This document shows positions 21,300 to 31,907 of a stretch of DNA of 64,000 nucleotides, piece by piece. The stretch is taken from assembly GCA_003667255.2 (NCBI GenBank), contig RCWM02000147.1, positions 124,001 to 188,000 on the forward strand, written 5' to 3'. The position numbers were made by a program, and so were the translations under genes. Numbering within the stretch: the stretch's first letter is position 1; every line of letters begins with the position of its first letter. Below the pieces are notes generated by a model that had not been told where the DNA came from, made no database searches, and saw only the letters and a program-made list of their open reading frames with translations. This DNA comes from Euschistus heros (lineage: Eukaryota > Arthropoda > Insecta > Hemiptera > Pentatomidae).

Positions 21300-21815
21300 A
21301 TTCCCTCCTCTGGCTTTGACCAAGGACTTAGTTGCTCTGGCCACTCGTCGATTGGAGTACACACCTTTTTTTATAGAAAAATTTTTCTGCTGCCTTGGTC
21401 AGGGATTTCTTAAGGGAGTCGAGGGTGTTGTATCTTTTTCTGCAGGCCTTGGCCTCTAATTCTGCCAATAACTTATAATCGAATGGACTGAGATCAGGGT
21501 TAGAGGAGGCCAATCTTCTAAAAATATAAACTCACAATCAGTTAAATTGTCCCTCAGCCAAACGCCTGAATGGGTTTTGCTTTGTTGGCTGGTGCAGAAT
21601 CTTTTTGAATGTATCAGTGTTCTCTGTTGAACAACGTATTGTAAGGTAGTACAATGTCGTCCTATTAATCTTTAGCACTTGTTTTGAACCGAAATACACA
21701 AAAATGTAGTTTTTCTTGGCCCTGTTCTAGCTTACTCCCCTCGACACCATCAATCGTGCAGGATGGTGGCCTCTTTAGTTTCTCGGGAACTTGCAGCAAA
21801 CATTATGTAACTTTG
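21300..21815 (-). pseudogene. Mariner-like transposase remnant
   Basis: Minus-strand translation at 21513-21328 reads ASSNPDLSPFDYKLL followed by EAKACRKRYNTLDSLKKSLTKA. This resembles the end of Tc1/mariner transposases (SPDLSPLDY with the third catalytic Asp, then the conserved C-terminal helices). Upstream, shifted frames show a WLRDNLTD segment matching the stretch before the third Asp. It is cut at 21820 by the poly(T) of a LINE insertion. Confidence 0.6.
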
Positions 21816-21816
21816 A

Positions 21817-21819
<3 letters not shown>

Positions 21820-21851
<32 letters not shown>

Positions 21852-22441
21852 CAAGGAGCAATGAGGATTTTGGATTGTAAGGATTGGATACGAGATTATT
21901 TGGATGGTTGAAGTGCAGCCCCTTAAGCTCCGCTCCGTACGTCCAGATAGGTCTCATCGCAGTCATATATATGAGTCTTTTGTAATTAATTGGGAGATTT
22001 GAACTTATGTTTAATAATGTTGAAGTAATCTGTAACGACGGGCAGTTTCTTGTAGTTTTAGTCTTGTATTTGGATTCCGAATGAGACATTTGTCCACATG
22101 GAGTCCTAGGTAGCGGATCTGTTCAACAGGGATTAGTGGAATATCATAAAAAGGTACTGTAGGACAGCAAGTCGTAGGTTTACGACGAAGGGTAAAGATT
22201 ATTTGTGAGATATTTTTGGATTTATTTTGATTCCCCATTTTTGAAGACTTCTGATATGGGATTGGAGTGTTTAGGAGGCAATGACGGGATCATTGTTTAC
22301 TGATACCACACAACCTGGTGTTAGGTGGCCAGGGGCTTTGTTTAAAGGTAATCTGATTGATGTTGATAATCTGAATGATGTTTGATAATTCTGAAGGATG
22401 GAATGCTTTACCGGGAGGAGTGGGATATTTAGTTCTGCTTC
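21820..22441 (-). pseudogene. Jockey-like LINE fragment with internal poly(A)
   Basis: Minus-strand RT C-terminal sequence: FTLRRKPTTCCPTVPFYDIP, QIRYLGLHVDK, then LPINYKRLIYMT and RPIWTYGAELKG. It belongs to the family of the element at 45146-49668. The coding sequence stops within the thumb (about KILNAP) and is followed directly by a 32-nt A run (plus-strand T run 21820-21851), so this copy was polyadenylated early. The upstream part, before the mariner at 22444, matches the pre-RT region but lacks most of the RT palm. Confidence 0.7.
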
Positions 22442-22740
22442 TACAGGGTGTCCCGAATTTAAATGGCAAAACTTCAGGAACTTATAAAGGAACGAAAAAC
22501 TAAGACAAAAAGTCCTTTAGAGATTTGCTCGTTTTTGCATGGTTTTAGAGAAAATTGCAAAAAAAAAAGGAACAAAACAAAAATGTTACAGGTGGCGATT
22601 ATCACCTTTCAAAGTTCGTCAGGATGGGCAGTGAGATATGTAAAAACTTAATGTTATCCTTTACATTCTTTTATTTGTTTACATTTTGGCTTCCTTCTAG
22701 GATTAAAATTTCTAAATCAGCCTTGAAATGAAAATTAAAT

Positions 22741-22786
22741 GAAAAATAATCTTTATTCTGGGACACCTTGTCCCCTAAGAATAACA
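22741..22786 (-). repeat. LINE-tail-like segment inside the mariner
   Basis: Plus-strand AAAATAATCTTTATTCTGGG and the following bases to about 22786 match 20579-20624 with few changes. On the minus strand it reads as the AATAAA-bearing 3' end of the RTE-like LINE. It lies between the left inverted repeat and the transposase gene. Confidence 0.6.
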
Positions 22787-22878
22787 TATAAGGTATCTTA
22801 GTATAAGGTATTATTATTAAGTAGGTATTAGTCTTCAGTCAGTTACTCAGATTTTGTGTGTGAATAGCATCAGCCACA

Positions 22879-23961
22879 ATGCCGCATACATATTTTAATG
22901 TTGAATAAGCTAATATGATTTTTGTGTATGGTTTCTGTAACGGTAATGCTTTAGAAGCAGTGAGGGAGTATGCGCGCCGATTTCCAAATAGAAGAGTGCC
23001 TAATCGACGAGCCTTTTCGATAACTTTTTATAGACTACGAGAGACTGGGTCATTCTTAATACATAATGTAGGCGACCAATTCCAGGCAGCAATAAGAGCA
23101 GATTATCAGAGAAGAAATTGTGTCCAACGCTACTTCTTTAACAATCCTGAGACTAGCATCCGGAGAGCACCTGCTGCATTAGCAATATCGCGGCTAGCAA
23201 TATGGCGGACTTTGAAAGGGGATAATCGCTACCCATACCATCTTCAAAAAGTTCAGAATTTATTACCTCAAGATTATGTCAAGAGATTGAATTTTAGTAA
23301 CTGGTTTCTTGACAAAATTCGCGATGATAATTTATTTCCATTAAAAATTATATGGACCGATGAAGCTACCTTTACAAGAGGAGGAATTGTTAATCAAAGA
23401 AATTATCATGTATGGGCTCTCGAAAATCCCAGAGCTATTAGAGAGAATAGGTTTCAGCATTAATTTGCTGCTATTAACGTTTGGCTTGGAATTTGGAACG
23501 GATTACTGGTGGGACCATATTTTTTACCTGGAAGATTGAATGGTATCACATTTACACATTTTTTGGAGAACGACTTTTCTAATTATTTAGATGACATTCC
23601 CTTACAGCAGTGGATTGAAATGTGGTTCCAACTCGATGGATGTCCAGCTCATTAAAGCAGAGTTGCTCGAGCTTGGCTGGATATAAATTATCCACAACAA
23701 TGGATTGGACGTGGAGGAGTAGTACCTTGGCCACCCAGATCACCTGATATGACACCCATGGATTTCTTCGTATGGGGAACCTTGAAGCAGGAAGTTTATT
23801 CGGTGTCAATCAACTCAAAAGAGCAATTAAGAGACCGAATCATAGATGCAGTGCACCAAATATCATCAGAACAATGTTTAGCTGCAATTTATCAAGTGAG
23901 TGCTAGATGTAATGCTTGCATTCGTGCAAGAGGACAACATTTTGAGCAATATTTACATTAA
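22879..23961 (+). pseudogene. Tc1/mariner DD41D transposase
   Basis: Cut-and-paste transposase of 360 codons with no frameshift and three nonsense codons (22906, 23461, 23653). The start is the ATG at 22879 (MPHTYFNVE), upstream of the first stop; the longest open part begins at 22915. An N-terminal helix-turn-helix region (NGNALEAVREYARRFPNRR) should bind the inverted repeats. The catalytic triad is visible: D in IIWTDEATF (23359), D in QLDGCPAH (23635) and D in SPDMTPMDFF (23761). The second and third Asp are separated by 41 residues. DD41D is known from a small mariner-related group in insects (named rosa). One stop directly follows the second catalytic motif. Confidence 0.85.
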
Positions 23962-24154
23962 AAATAAAATAACATAACATAAATATAAATGAAAATAAAT
24001 AAGTATAAAAATAAAAACTTGTTTGGTTTCTTTTTTTGCGATTTTTTCTGAAACTAAGCAAAAACGAGCAAATCTCTAAACGACTTTTTGTCTTAGTTTT
24101 TCGTTCCTTTATAAGTTCCTGAAGTTTTGCCATTTAAATTCGGGACACCCAGTA

Positions 24155-24222
24155 TTTTTGTACTGTTGAAAATTTCATTTAAAAAAAAAACACAATTTTA
24201 AAAAGCAAAGGATCTTCATTTC
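24155..24222 (+). repeat. Jockey 3'-end scrap plus shared flank
   Basis: TACTGTTGAAAATTTCATTT followed by ten A (to 24190) resembles the 3' end of the Jockey-like family. The next 32 bases, starting CACAATTTTAAAAAG, recur with one mismatch, inverted, at 31293-31325 next to another Jockey 3' end. Confidence 0.5.
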
Positions 24223-24960
24223 TCCTTTCTTGAAAACCTCCTTTCTTTCTGCTACTCAACACTGAACATTTAAATTATTATAGTAGTAAATTTTATTATT
24301 GCAAAATCTAAGTTGGGATTGGGTACAGATGTTTTCAGTAGTTTTACCATTGTAAACTCCAATTCAGAATAGCGCTAATCTAATATTCGAAAATGCAATG
24401 ACTTTTTTTGAGGAAACTACGTTGTTAGCCATAAAAACTGTAATATGTCCACTTTGTTTAAACATCAAACAATTACTTTTTCTTTGTTTTTTATTACAAT
24501 GAATAGTTTATTATATTTAAAACACATATTTCCATTAAGGGAGTATTATAATATCTTATTTACACAAGGAACTGATTAGTATGCCAAATTAAAACGCCAT
24601 GTTTTTTTCGGTTTTAAAATTTAGTTTCTCCATGAAATCGATACGGATCATTTATTTGGTCTTACTATAAAAAAAAAAATAAATAAAATAAAAGTTTTAT
24701 TCAAATGATTAAACAGTTTACAATCGCACATTTTTGGTAATTTACTCTACATTGACAGCTGAGCGTAGCTAAAATGGGTATAATTTGGAATGCATTTATT
24801 TTAACAGTAGTAAAAATACTAAAAAACGTACAAAATAAGAGGAAAAAAAAAGAGATTGATGAAAGCAAATACCTACATAATAATATTTACTAAACTAAAA
24901 TGCATAATTTATTAACTTTTTGTACATTAAGTTAATCAACAATTTGGATAATTAACTTAT
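24223..24960. other. AT-rich DNA, nothing recognised
   Basis: No coding potential, inverted repeat or homology to other parts of the window was seen. Confidence 0.5.
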
Positions 24961-24964
24961 ATAT

Positions 24965-25440
24965 AATTTGTGTTCCAATAAATTTAATTTCAAGCCAAGA
25001 CAATAACTTTTGGATGTCTTATTAGCAAAATATTGTTATAGTAGTATGTGGTTTGTACGTTTGTGTATGTATCTTCTTAAGGATTTCTTGTTATAATTGC
25101 CGATTGTTTGAATTATAGGATTTCCTGAATTGTTTGTAGAGTTGAAAACGTTTCTGGTCTGTGTGTGAATAAATTGTTTAATAGTCTGAAAATCTTATTC
25201 GAGTAGCATGTCGGTTATTTTTGTGTATCTGGGGTAGTCATTTATTATTCTCATGCATCGGTTTTGCACCCTTTCAATTTTTTTATCGTTTGAATCACAG
25301 GTGTAGCTCCGTACGGAAGAGGCGTACGTCAGTAATGGTCTTATGACTGGTTTGTACAGAATGATTTTGTTTTTGATCGATAGTGGGGATTTTCTTCTGA
25401 AATACGGAGCCATAGAGGTCGTACTATATAAAAGCTGGTT
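24965..25440 (-). pseudogene. Jockey/I-group LINE 3' fragment
   Basis: Minus-strand reading gives an RT thumb and C-terminal tail: NKIILYKPVIRPLLTYAS, IERVQNRCMRIINDYPRYT, then, after a stop, degenerate sequence with NPIIQTIGNYN. The LYK-x2-IRPxLTY and RVQNRCxRxI patterns are general for Jockey/CR1-group LINEs. It differs from the Jockey family that dominates the window. Confidence 0.6.
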
Positions 25441-26099
25441 AAATGTTCTAGTTTTTGTGATATTTGCATATTTGTGAATATTTTTTTAAAAAAATACTGT
25501 GAGCGTTAAAGTATTATAACCGGACCCCACAAGAGAATTGAGCTGGGCCTCACTTATTTTACCCTTTATCCATTATCCTAATGTTTCAGCCTGCAATACT
25601 TTGCCCGTATCAACATGGCCTTAGCCATATTTTGAATGTACAAATTTTGAAAATTTTAAGACTAAATAAAATATAACGTTGTATCATTAATTTTAAAAAT
25701 AGTAATATTGATAGAAAATTTAATGTTAATTGGATTTTCTATTCACTCTAAGATATTAAAACAAAGCAAGTAAAGCATTTTTAATTATAACAACGATTTT
25801 TAAAACAATAACAGATAAAAAGAAATTAAGTAAAAACATCTCTAGCTATACAAGATATAAAAATCTCTTTTTACATAGTATTTAAACATTTTATTTGAAT
25901 AATTGCAAGCTGCCTCACTCTATGGCAATGAGTAATATTGATGACAGAGACTCATTCACACAATATGTACAATGATAATAAAATCAAAATAAACATCTTT
26001 AAAAATACAAGAGAAAAAAAAATATATATACAAGAAATTAAAAATAGAATAGAATAAATGATAATATAAAATAAGTAATGATTTTTTTAACTAATAATT
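25441..26099. other. AT-rich DNA, nothing recognised
   Basis: No supported gene or repeat. A (GAAA)n microsatellite follows at about 26118-26142. Confidence 0.5.
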
Positions 26100-26344
26100 A
26101 AAAAAGATAAAATTAAGAAAGAAAGAAAGAAAAGAAAGAACATAACTACATTCATATTCTATATACAAAATTTACAAACATTCCAGGGAAGATCCCGATC
26201 CAAGCTCGCCCCCCTTAAGGAGGGCAAGCCGTGCACAGAGAGTTTCCAGCACTGTTCTATGAGCTGCGTCACTAGTAAAATCCAGTGGAGGCTGAGAGAG
26301 AGCGCAATAGGACAGTCGCAGAGGTCTTGATAGGAGAAGCTGGT

Positions 26345-28514
26345 CATTGTCAGAACTCCAATATTAAATATTTACAATAAGTCTTGGGGCCTTTGCCGTT
26401 TTAATCTTCGAGGTGGGTTCTAAGGATGCGTGGAACTGGATAGTGAATGAGCCAGAGGGTTAGGATGGTTTTGATGGAATTAGGAAAATTTAACTGGTAT
26501 CAGATCAAGAGCAAAAGGTATATTCAGATCATTAAGAAGGATTTTGTTGGAGACATAATAGGAAGCATTTACGATAGTACGAAGGACTTTGGATTGGAAG
26601 GATTGAATGCGTTTGATATTCGATTGTTTTGCTGTCCCCCACAGTTCAAGTCCATGGGTCCAGATAGGTTTAGTGATGGTTTTGTATATGAGGAGTTTGT
26701 TTTCAATGGAGAGTTGGGATGTTCTATTTAGTAGTCTGTACAATCGGCTGAAGCGTCTGTTAAGTTCCTGCCTTTTAAGTCTAGTGTGAGGGTTCTAAGT
26801 AAGATTTTTGTCTAAGTAGAAGCCAAGATACCGTACTGTGCCAGCTATGGGTAGCAGAATATTATTGATATAAACAGGAGGGCAGCATGTGCGGCGAAGG
26901 GTAAAAGTTACTTGGGTACATTTCGATTCATTAACTTTGATTCTCCAGCTGTTACATCAGTCTTCAATCAGTGATAAGTGGGTTTGGAGATTATAGGAAG
27001 CTATTAAGGGATCTGGATTGGATGAAAGGATAGCAGTGCCATCGGCAAATGCTGCTAGAAAAGTATCAGGAGTTGTTGGGATATCTGCAGAGTAGAGGAT
27101 ATATAGGACTGGACCAAGAACGCTACCTTGTGGAACACCTGCCTCAATTGGGTAGCAGTGAGAGTATTCCATTCCGCAGCGAGCTCGAAAAGAACGGTTG
27201 GTGAGGTAGGATCGAAGGACTAGGAAAAGTGATTGAGGTAAAAAGGTTTTGAGTTTAAAAAGCGAACCGGCATGCCATACCCGGTCAAAAGCTTGCGCTA
27301 TGTCCAGAAATGCGCCGGAGTAATATTCTTTGCTTATAAGTGCAGAGGATATATGGTCTACAACTCTAAGACCTTGGTGGACCGTGGAATGCTTAGAGCG
27401 GTATCCAAACTGGTGTGATGGAATATTTTGGGATTCAAGGATGGGTAGGATGCGCTTGAGAAGGAGTTTTTCAAAACGTTTTGAACGGATTGGAAGAAGG
27501 CTGATCGGTCTGTATGATGATGGATTGTTGGAAGGTTTGCCCGGTTTCAGAAAAAGGATAATGATGGAATGTTTCCATTGTAAAGGGAAATAGGTTGTTT
27601 GGATGCAATTATACGGGTAGGTAAGAAATATGTCTGCTTAGTGCTTAGTTAAATTTTTCGGATCTGCTTTCGTCAGAAGCCGCCCATGAACCATCTTCAC
27701 ACCGGAGGGGATGGGTGGTGGATTGATATTTTAGGATTTTTTTATTGTTGGTCCAGAGGGAGTTATCTGAAAAAGGGAGTGAAGAAAGATAGGAATTATA
27801 GGATCTGGATCTAGAGGTAGCCACATTTTTTTTAAGGAGTTTGGTAAGGTAATTATAGGATTTCCGATCATCTGAATTCCTGGTTCTTTCCCAGATAGCT
27901 CTGGCATGACGTTTAGATTGGATAAGGTCTTGGGTAAAGGATTTTTCTTTCGAACTTTGGGAGGGGAACGAGGTGAGGATGCAGCCTTGGCTGCTTGCTG
28001 TATCATGGTTGTGAAGGAATTAGTAGCATTGTATAGGTCCTGGGAGGTCTTTAGAGATACTCTGAGGTCTATAGTGTCGGTTATTATTTCTCGGAGGTTC
28101 CAGTCTACTGGCCCTGTTATAAATGAGGGAGGAGGAGGTTTTGGGATTGGAGTGACGGAAAGGTTTAGGATTAAAGGGCTGTGATCGGAGGAAAGTTCAT
28201 CCAGGCGTTCTGAAGGTTTTGATAACAACTGCTGTGGGTTGTAGGAATTCATTGGCTGCTAAAGGGAGTACGTGGTGAGAGATGGAATGGTGTATGATGA
28301 CAGCAGTTCCGGCATGGGCTCTACCGTCAGGGTGGTCTGTTCGCTAAGTTTGGTAATGTGATATATTGAAACGTAGCTTACTGGTCAGTCTAGTTTCTGT
28401 AATTAAAGCTACATCGATTTCTTTGTCATGCAGCAAGGATTTTAGTTCGTCAGTGTGATTAAGAATACCATTCGCATTCCAAAGGAGAATGGATAAGGGT
28501 TTTGTGTAGGGCAT
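26345..28514 (-). pseudogene. Jockey-like ORF2 (endonuclease-RT), defective
   Basis: Start ATG at 28514 follows the ORF1 stop as TAAATG. The endonuclease begins normally (LSILLWNANGI, DVALITETR, HPDGRAHAGTAVII) but about 100 residues, including the GDxN motif, are deleted before DELSSDHSPLIL. RT follows with SSYRPISLLP, GAFLDIAQAFDRVWH and EAGVPQGSVLGP. The catalytic box reads FADGTAIL (near 27050) in place of FADD. Nonsense codons occur after LSLIED and before NPHTR. The C-terminus ends with RRLKRQRPQDLL. The enzyme is dead on several grounds. Confidence 0.85.
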
Positions 28515-29856
28515 TTAAGGGTTTTTTGGAGAGGGAGAAGAAGAGGGATAACATTTGAAAGGAGTAATATCAGTGGAGTGATGAGAGTTTTGAGGTCTGA
28601 TAAGAAGGAGTAAAATAATGATGTGAGATCTGAGGTAATTGTGGGAGGAGGAATATGGGGGATCTGATGAAGGGCATGTGGATTAGGTTGGTTTAATGGT
28701 AATGGAGTATGTTTAATGGTTTGTTGATATTGCGATTGTAGCAGAGGCTGCTGGGATCGAGAGTCATGAAATTGAGGTTGTTGAGGAGGAGGCGGCATGA
28801 CCCCATTTTATTTTGACATCCGTTTCTTCCCAGGATTTGAGCGAAAGAGACTGATGAGCTGGCTATTTTGGAGGGCTATCTTCCTTTTGTTGGTAGAACT
28901 TCTTGGTTCATTCCATTATTTTTCTGAAACCTATTGCGTAGATTTTTGTATGTTTGGCACCCTTTATGATTAGCTGGGTGCCCTTGCTGGTATAGGGCAC
29001 ATACTGCAGGTACTTCTCGGGTTTTTGTGCATTCTTCAGATTTGTGCATTTGCCCACACTTAACACATCTAGGGATATGATGGCAGTAAGTTTTCGTATG
29101 GCCGTATGCCTGGCATTGTACAATGTCACGTTTACGGTATGGTTTTTCAATTCGAACTCTGGTATAGTAAATTGAGGTGACATCGCAGATCTTTTCTACT
29201 CCAGGTGAAGGTTCTAAGTCAACGAAGAATAGGTGCAATGATATTTTACCACCTTCTCCTGGGTGTTCCCGGCTATTTTTTTGCACATTGGTAACTTGCC
29301 TTACTTTAAAGTCCATGGACAATAATTCTTCTTTAATTATATCAGGAGGAGTTGTAGGATGAACGTTTCTTACGACCACCCTAAGCGATCTCTCTTCCTT
29401 GAGTTGGTACGTATGGAAATTCGCTTCTGTATCTGATAGATATTTTACGATGTTTCGGTAGGTATTGGGGGAATCACGCATAATTTTGGTGTCATATGTG
29501 CGGCTAACACATGAATACTTTCCTTGGCCAACAATTTTATTAAAGTGGTTGCACAGTAATGAAAAAATTCCTATATTACGTACGAAGATAGGAGGAGGTT
29601 TAGAAGGCTGCGGTGAAGATGACTCCATAGTTTCAGCAGCTGTGCTGCTAAGTGCCTGAAAGGGATTAGGAGTGAAAAAAGGAGATTCTTCGTTAACTCC
29701 TTGGGTTGAAGTCCCTGGCATAGATTCATTAATTGGTGATGAGTTAGGGGGCGTTTTAGCCTTTGATCTCTTCGGCTTTTGCTTGACTGGGCTTATTCTT
29801 ACCGTTTCGAGTGATCTACATATTTTAGTCTTGTTAGTTTTTGATGACATAACCAT
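28515..29856 (-). pseudogene. Jockey-like ORF1 (PRE_C2HC and zinc knuckles)
   Basis: ATG at 29856 opens a 326-residue frame (29856-28876). It has a serine/proline-rich N-terminus, then a domain of the PRE_C2HC type found in insect LINE ORF1 (FHTYQLKEERSLRVVVRNVH), then knuckles around GHTKTYCHHIPRCVKCGQMH and AVCALYQQGHPANHKGC; one lead cysteine of the first knuckle is lost by a small deletion. A proline/glutamine-rich C-terminal part continues in a shifted frame (28798-28515). It probably coats the LINE RNA. Confidence 0.8.
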
Positions 29857-29929
29857 ATAAAAAATATCTCATCGGATATCATTGAACAGTAGAGGAAAAG
29901 AACAGAGAAGAGAAAAAAAAAAATGAATG

Positions 29930-29961
<32 letters not shown>

Positions 29962-30038
29962 AATAAAAAGATCGCAGAGTGCGCGAGTTAAGGAGCAGTA
30001 CGGGACCTTTCCATACGGAAGGCAGCTAGCCACTGACT

Positions 30039-30529
30039 CTAGTGATGTCAAAGTTATCTATAATCCCCTCTCTACCTGCCCATAGAGCACATGTTAATTT
30101 ACGTATTAGCTGTTTAAATGTTTAATGGCTGTACTCACTGTTTTATATAGTCAATGTTCACCACAGCTATTAATAACTGTTGTACACATTTCTTGACGAA
30201 AAACTGGGAAAAACCTTAGTAAAAAGAATAATTATTGGAGAAAGATATGAACATAGAACTAGCACAGTAGGCGCATGCGCAAACACTGTTTGTTTTACAT
30301 AGTCATTTTTTTTTCTATTTATTTGAATGTATAACTGCATGCAATAAAAAAAAAATTATGCACATCAAGTAAATGAGATGATAATGCTAAAAAATTGCGC
30401 GTCAATTGCTTTTAAAGCAACTACCTATACTTATAAAAGTTTTATATAATGAAGTAATATACTAGAAGGTCTATCTTCTTTTCAGGCGCCTCGGAGAGCT
30501 ATCTGGAATTAAATTAAATCAATCTAATT
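30039..30529. other. AT-rich DNA, nothing recognised
   Basis: No coding potential or repeat copy seen upstream of the Jockey-like LINE. Confidence 0.45.
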
Positions 30530-30685
30530 ACATATATGTAAATGAGTCTTTTTTAATTAATCGAAAGGTTTGAACGTTTGTCATGTAAATGTTGAAGTAG
30601 TTAAAGCGACAAGTAGTTTGTTTTCGTTTTAGTCTAATATGTGAATTCCAACTAAGACGTTTGTCCAAGTGAAAGGAAGCTTTGC
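30530..30685 (-). pseudogene. Degenerate Jockey-like scrap
   Basis: Minus-strand sequence aligns with DKHLTWNPHTRLKRQ ... LPINYKRLIYM of the element at 45146-49668, but with many indels. It is a short decayed piece of the RT thumb region. Confidence 0.5.
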
Positions 30686-31292
30686 GAATAACTCATGTTC
30701 CTATAGAAGCCCCCCTCCTCCAACCATTCCCTAAAAAGTGGGAAAAAGCAGAATGAATTTCCCACGTAGTCTGTTCTCAAGGGTGCGCCAACTTCATTAT
30801 TGCCGAGGTGATCTGAATCTTTAAAAATATGGGGAAGGTTTTCTATTATTTATTATTTTAAGAGGAAGGGCCTGAAAAATTATTTATAGAACCATAATCG
30901 CCTATTGTACCTATTCAGGAAAATTAAATCACCTTATCTATACTATTTTATCAACGGACAAGCTATTCTTCGTTTGCGATCAGAAACCACGAATACTATA
31001 AAACCAATTTGTACCAAATTTTAACTACATCATCTTTTATGTTCCAGAAAAGTTTAGCAATAATAAAATATACTTATTTTCAATCAATTTGTTAATCAAA
31101 AAGCCATACTATGTGCATAAAAGTGAACGATAGGGGGGGGGGGTGAGAGGTTGCAATGTTATGTAAGGTGTAACAACCAGGTGAGGTGAGCACCTCTAAT
31201 TGTAAGTGTAAAAAACAATTTTTATAATTAGAAATTAAAATTCAACTAGATAAAATCGATAAAATTATTTCTGCTGAATAAAATTATTGTAT
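30686..31292. other. AT-rich DNA with a 12-nt G run
   Basis: Nothing coding. A run of G at about 31133-31143 is the only standout. Confidence 0.45.
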
Positions 31293-31907
31293 GAAATGAA
31301 GATCCTTTACTTTTTAAAATTGTGTGTTATTTATTGAAATTTTCAACTGTACAAATATATATTATATATCAAGTAAATGTATTGTTAACGATTACAATAA
31401 AATGTCAAAACTTGAAAAGAACTTCTCATAAGTAGAAATTCAATAAATATCCTACACTAGAAGATTTCTAGGCCATCTTCTTTTCGGCCTAGGAAAGAAA
31501 TTAAATTCTCGGATGATTATCGGGAATGGAATGGGAAGCGAGTTGAGAAACTAATGGATTTGAGTGGTTGTGGAGCTCACTATGAAAGGTACGGTAGCTG
31601 GTATAGGCTAACTCAGCAACATAATGAACATTAAGGTCGTTATGGATAAGTTTATTGGTGGCCAAGTAAGGAGCATTTAGGATTTTTCGAAGGATTTCGT
31701 ATTGTAAGGATTGGATATGAGATGAATTGGATGGTTTAGTGGAGCCACAAACAACTCCGTACGTCCAAATAAGTCTAATAACAGTCATGTAAATAAGACT
31801 TTTGTAATTAATTGGGAGCTTTGAACGATTGTCTAGTAAATGTTGAAGTAGTCTTTAACGACGAGCAGTTTTAGTTTTTTATTTGGATTCCAAGTAAGAA
31901 GTTTGTC
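31293..31907 (-). pseudogene. Jockey-like LINE, 3' half (interrupted copy)
   Basis: Minus-strand RT C-terminus (RLIWTYGVVCGSTKPSN, ILRKILNAPYLATNKLI, NPLVSQLASHSIPDN) with its 3' UTR and AATAAA end at 31327-31355. The shared 33-bp flank is at 31293-31325. The copy continues beyond an RTE-like insert at 33148. Confidence 0.75.

Larger units (their letters stand above)
22444..24152 (+). mobile_element. Tc1/mariner element, DD41D type
   Basis: A 1,709-bp DNA transposon bounded by TA duplications (22442-22443 and 24153-24154). Long terminal inverted repeats of about 140 bp (22444-22586 and 24012-24152) start C(A/T)GGGTGTCCCGAATT and are nearly identical over the first 95 bases. It encodes one transposase gene. 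Near-identity of the repeats and absence of frameshifts point to a fairly recent insertion. The TA target and the Asp triad place it in Tc1/mariner. Confidence 0.9.
26100..30038 (-). mobile_element. Jockey-like LINE, near full length (minus strand)
   Basis: A two-ORF LINE lacking RNase H. The 5' end is set at 30038 because the minus strand there reads GAGTCAGTGGCTAGCTG, like the GAGTCAG start of the related element at 45146. The 3' end lies in AT-rich sequence near 26100-26150 and is not sharply defined. ORF1 and ORF2 are both degraded, with an internal deletion of the endonuclease. Confidence 0.75.
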
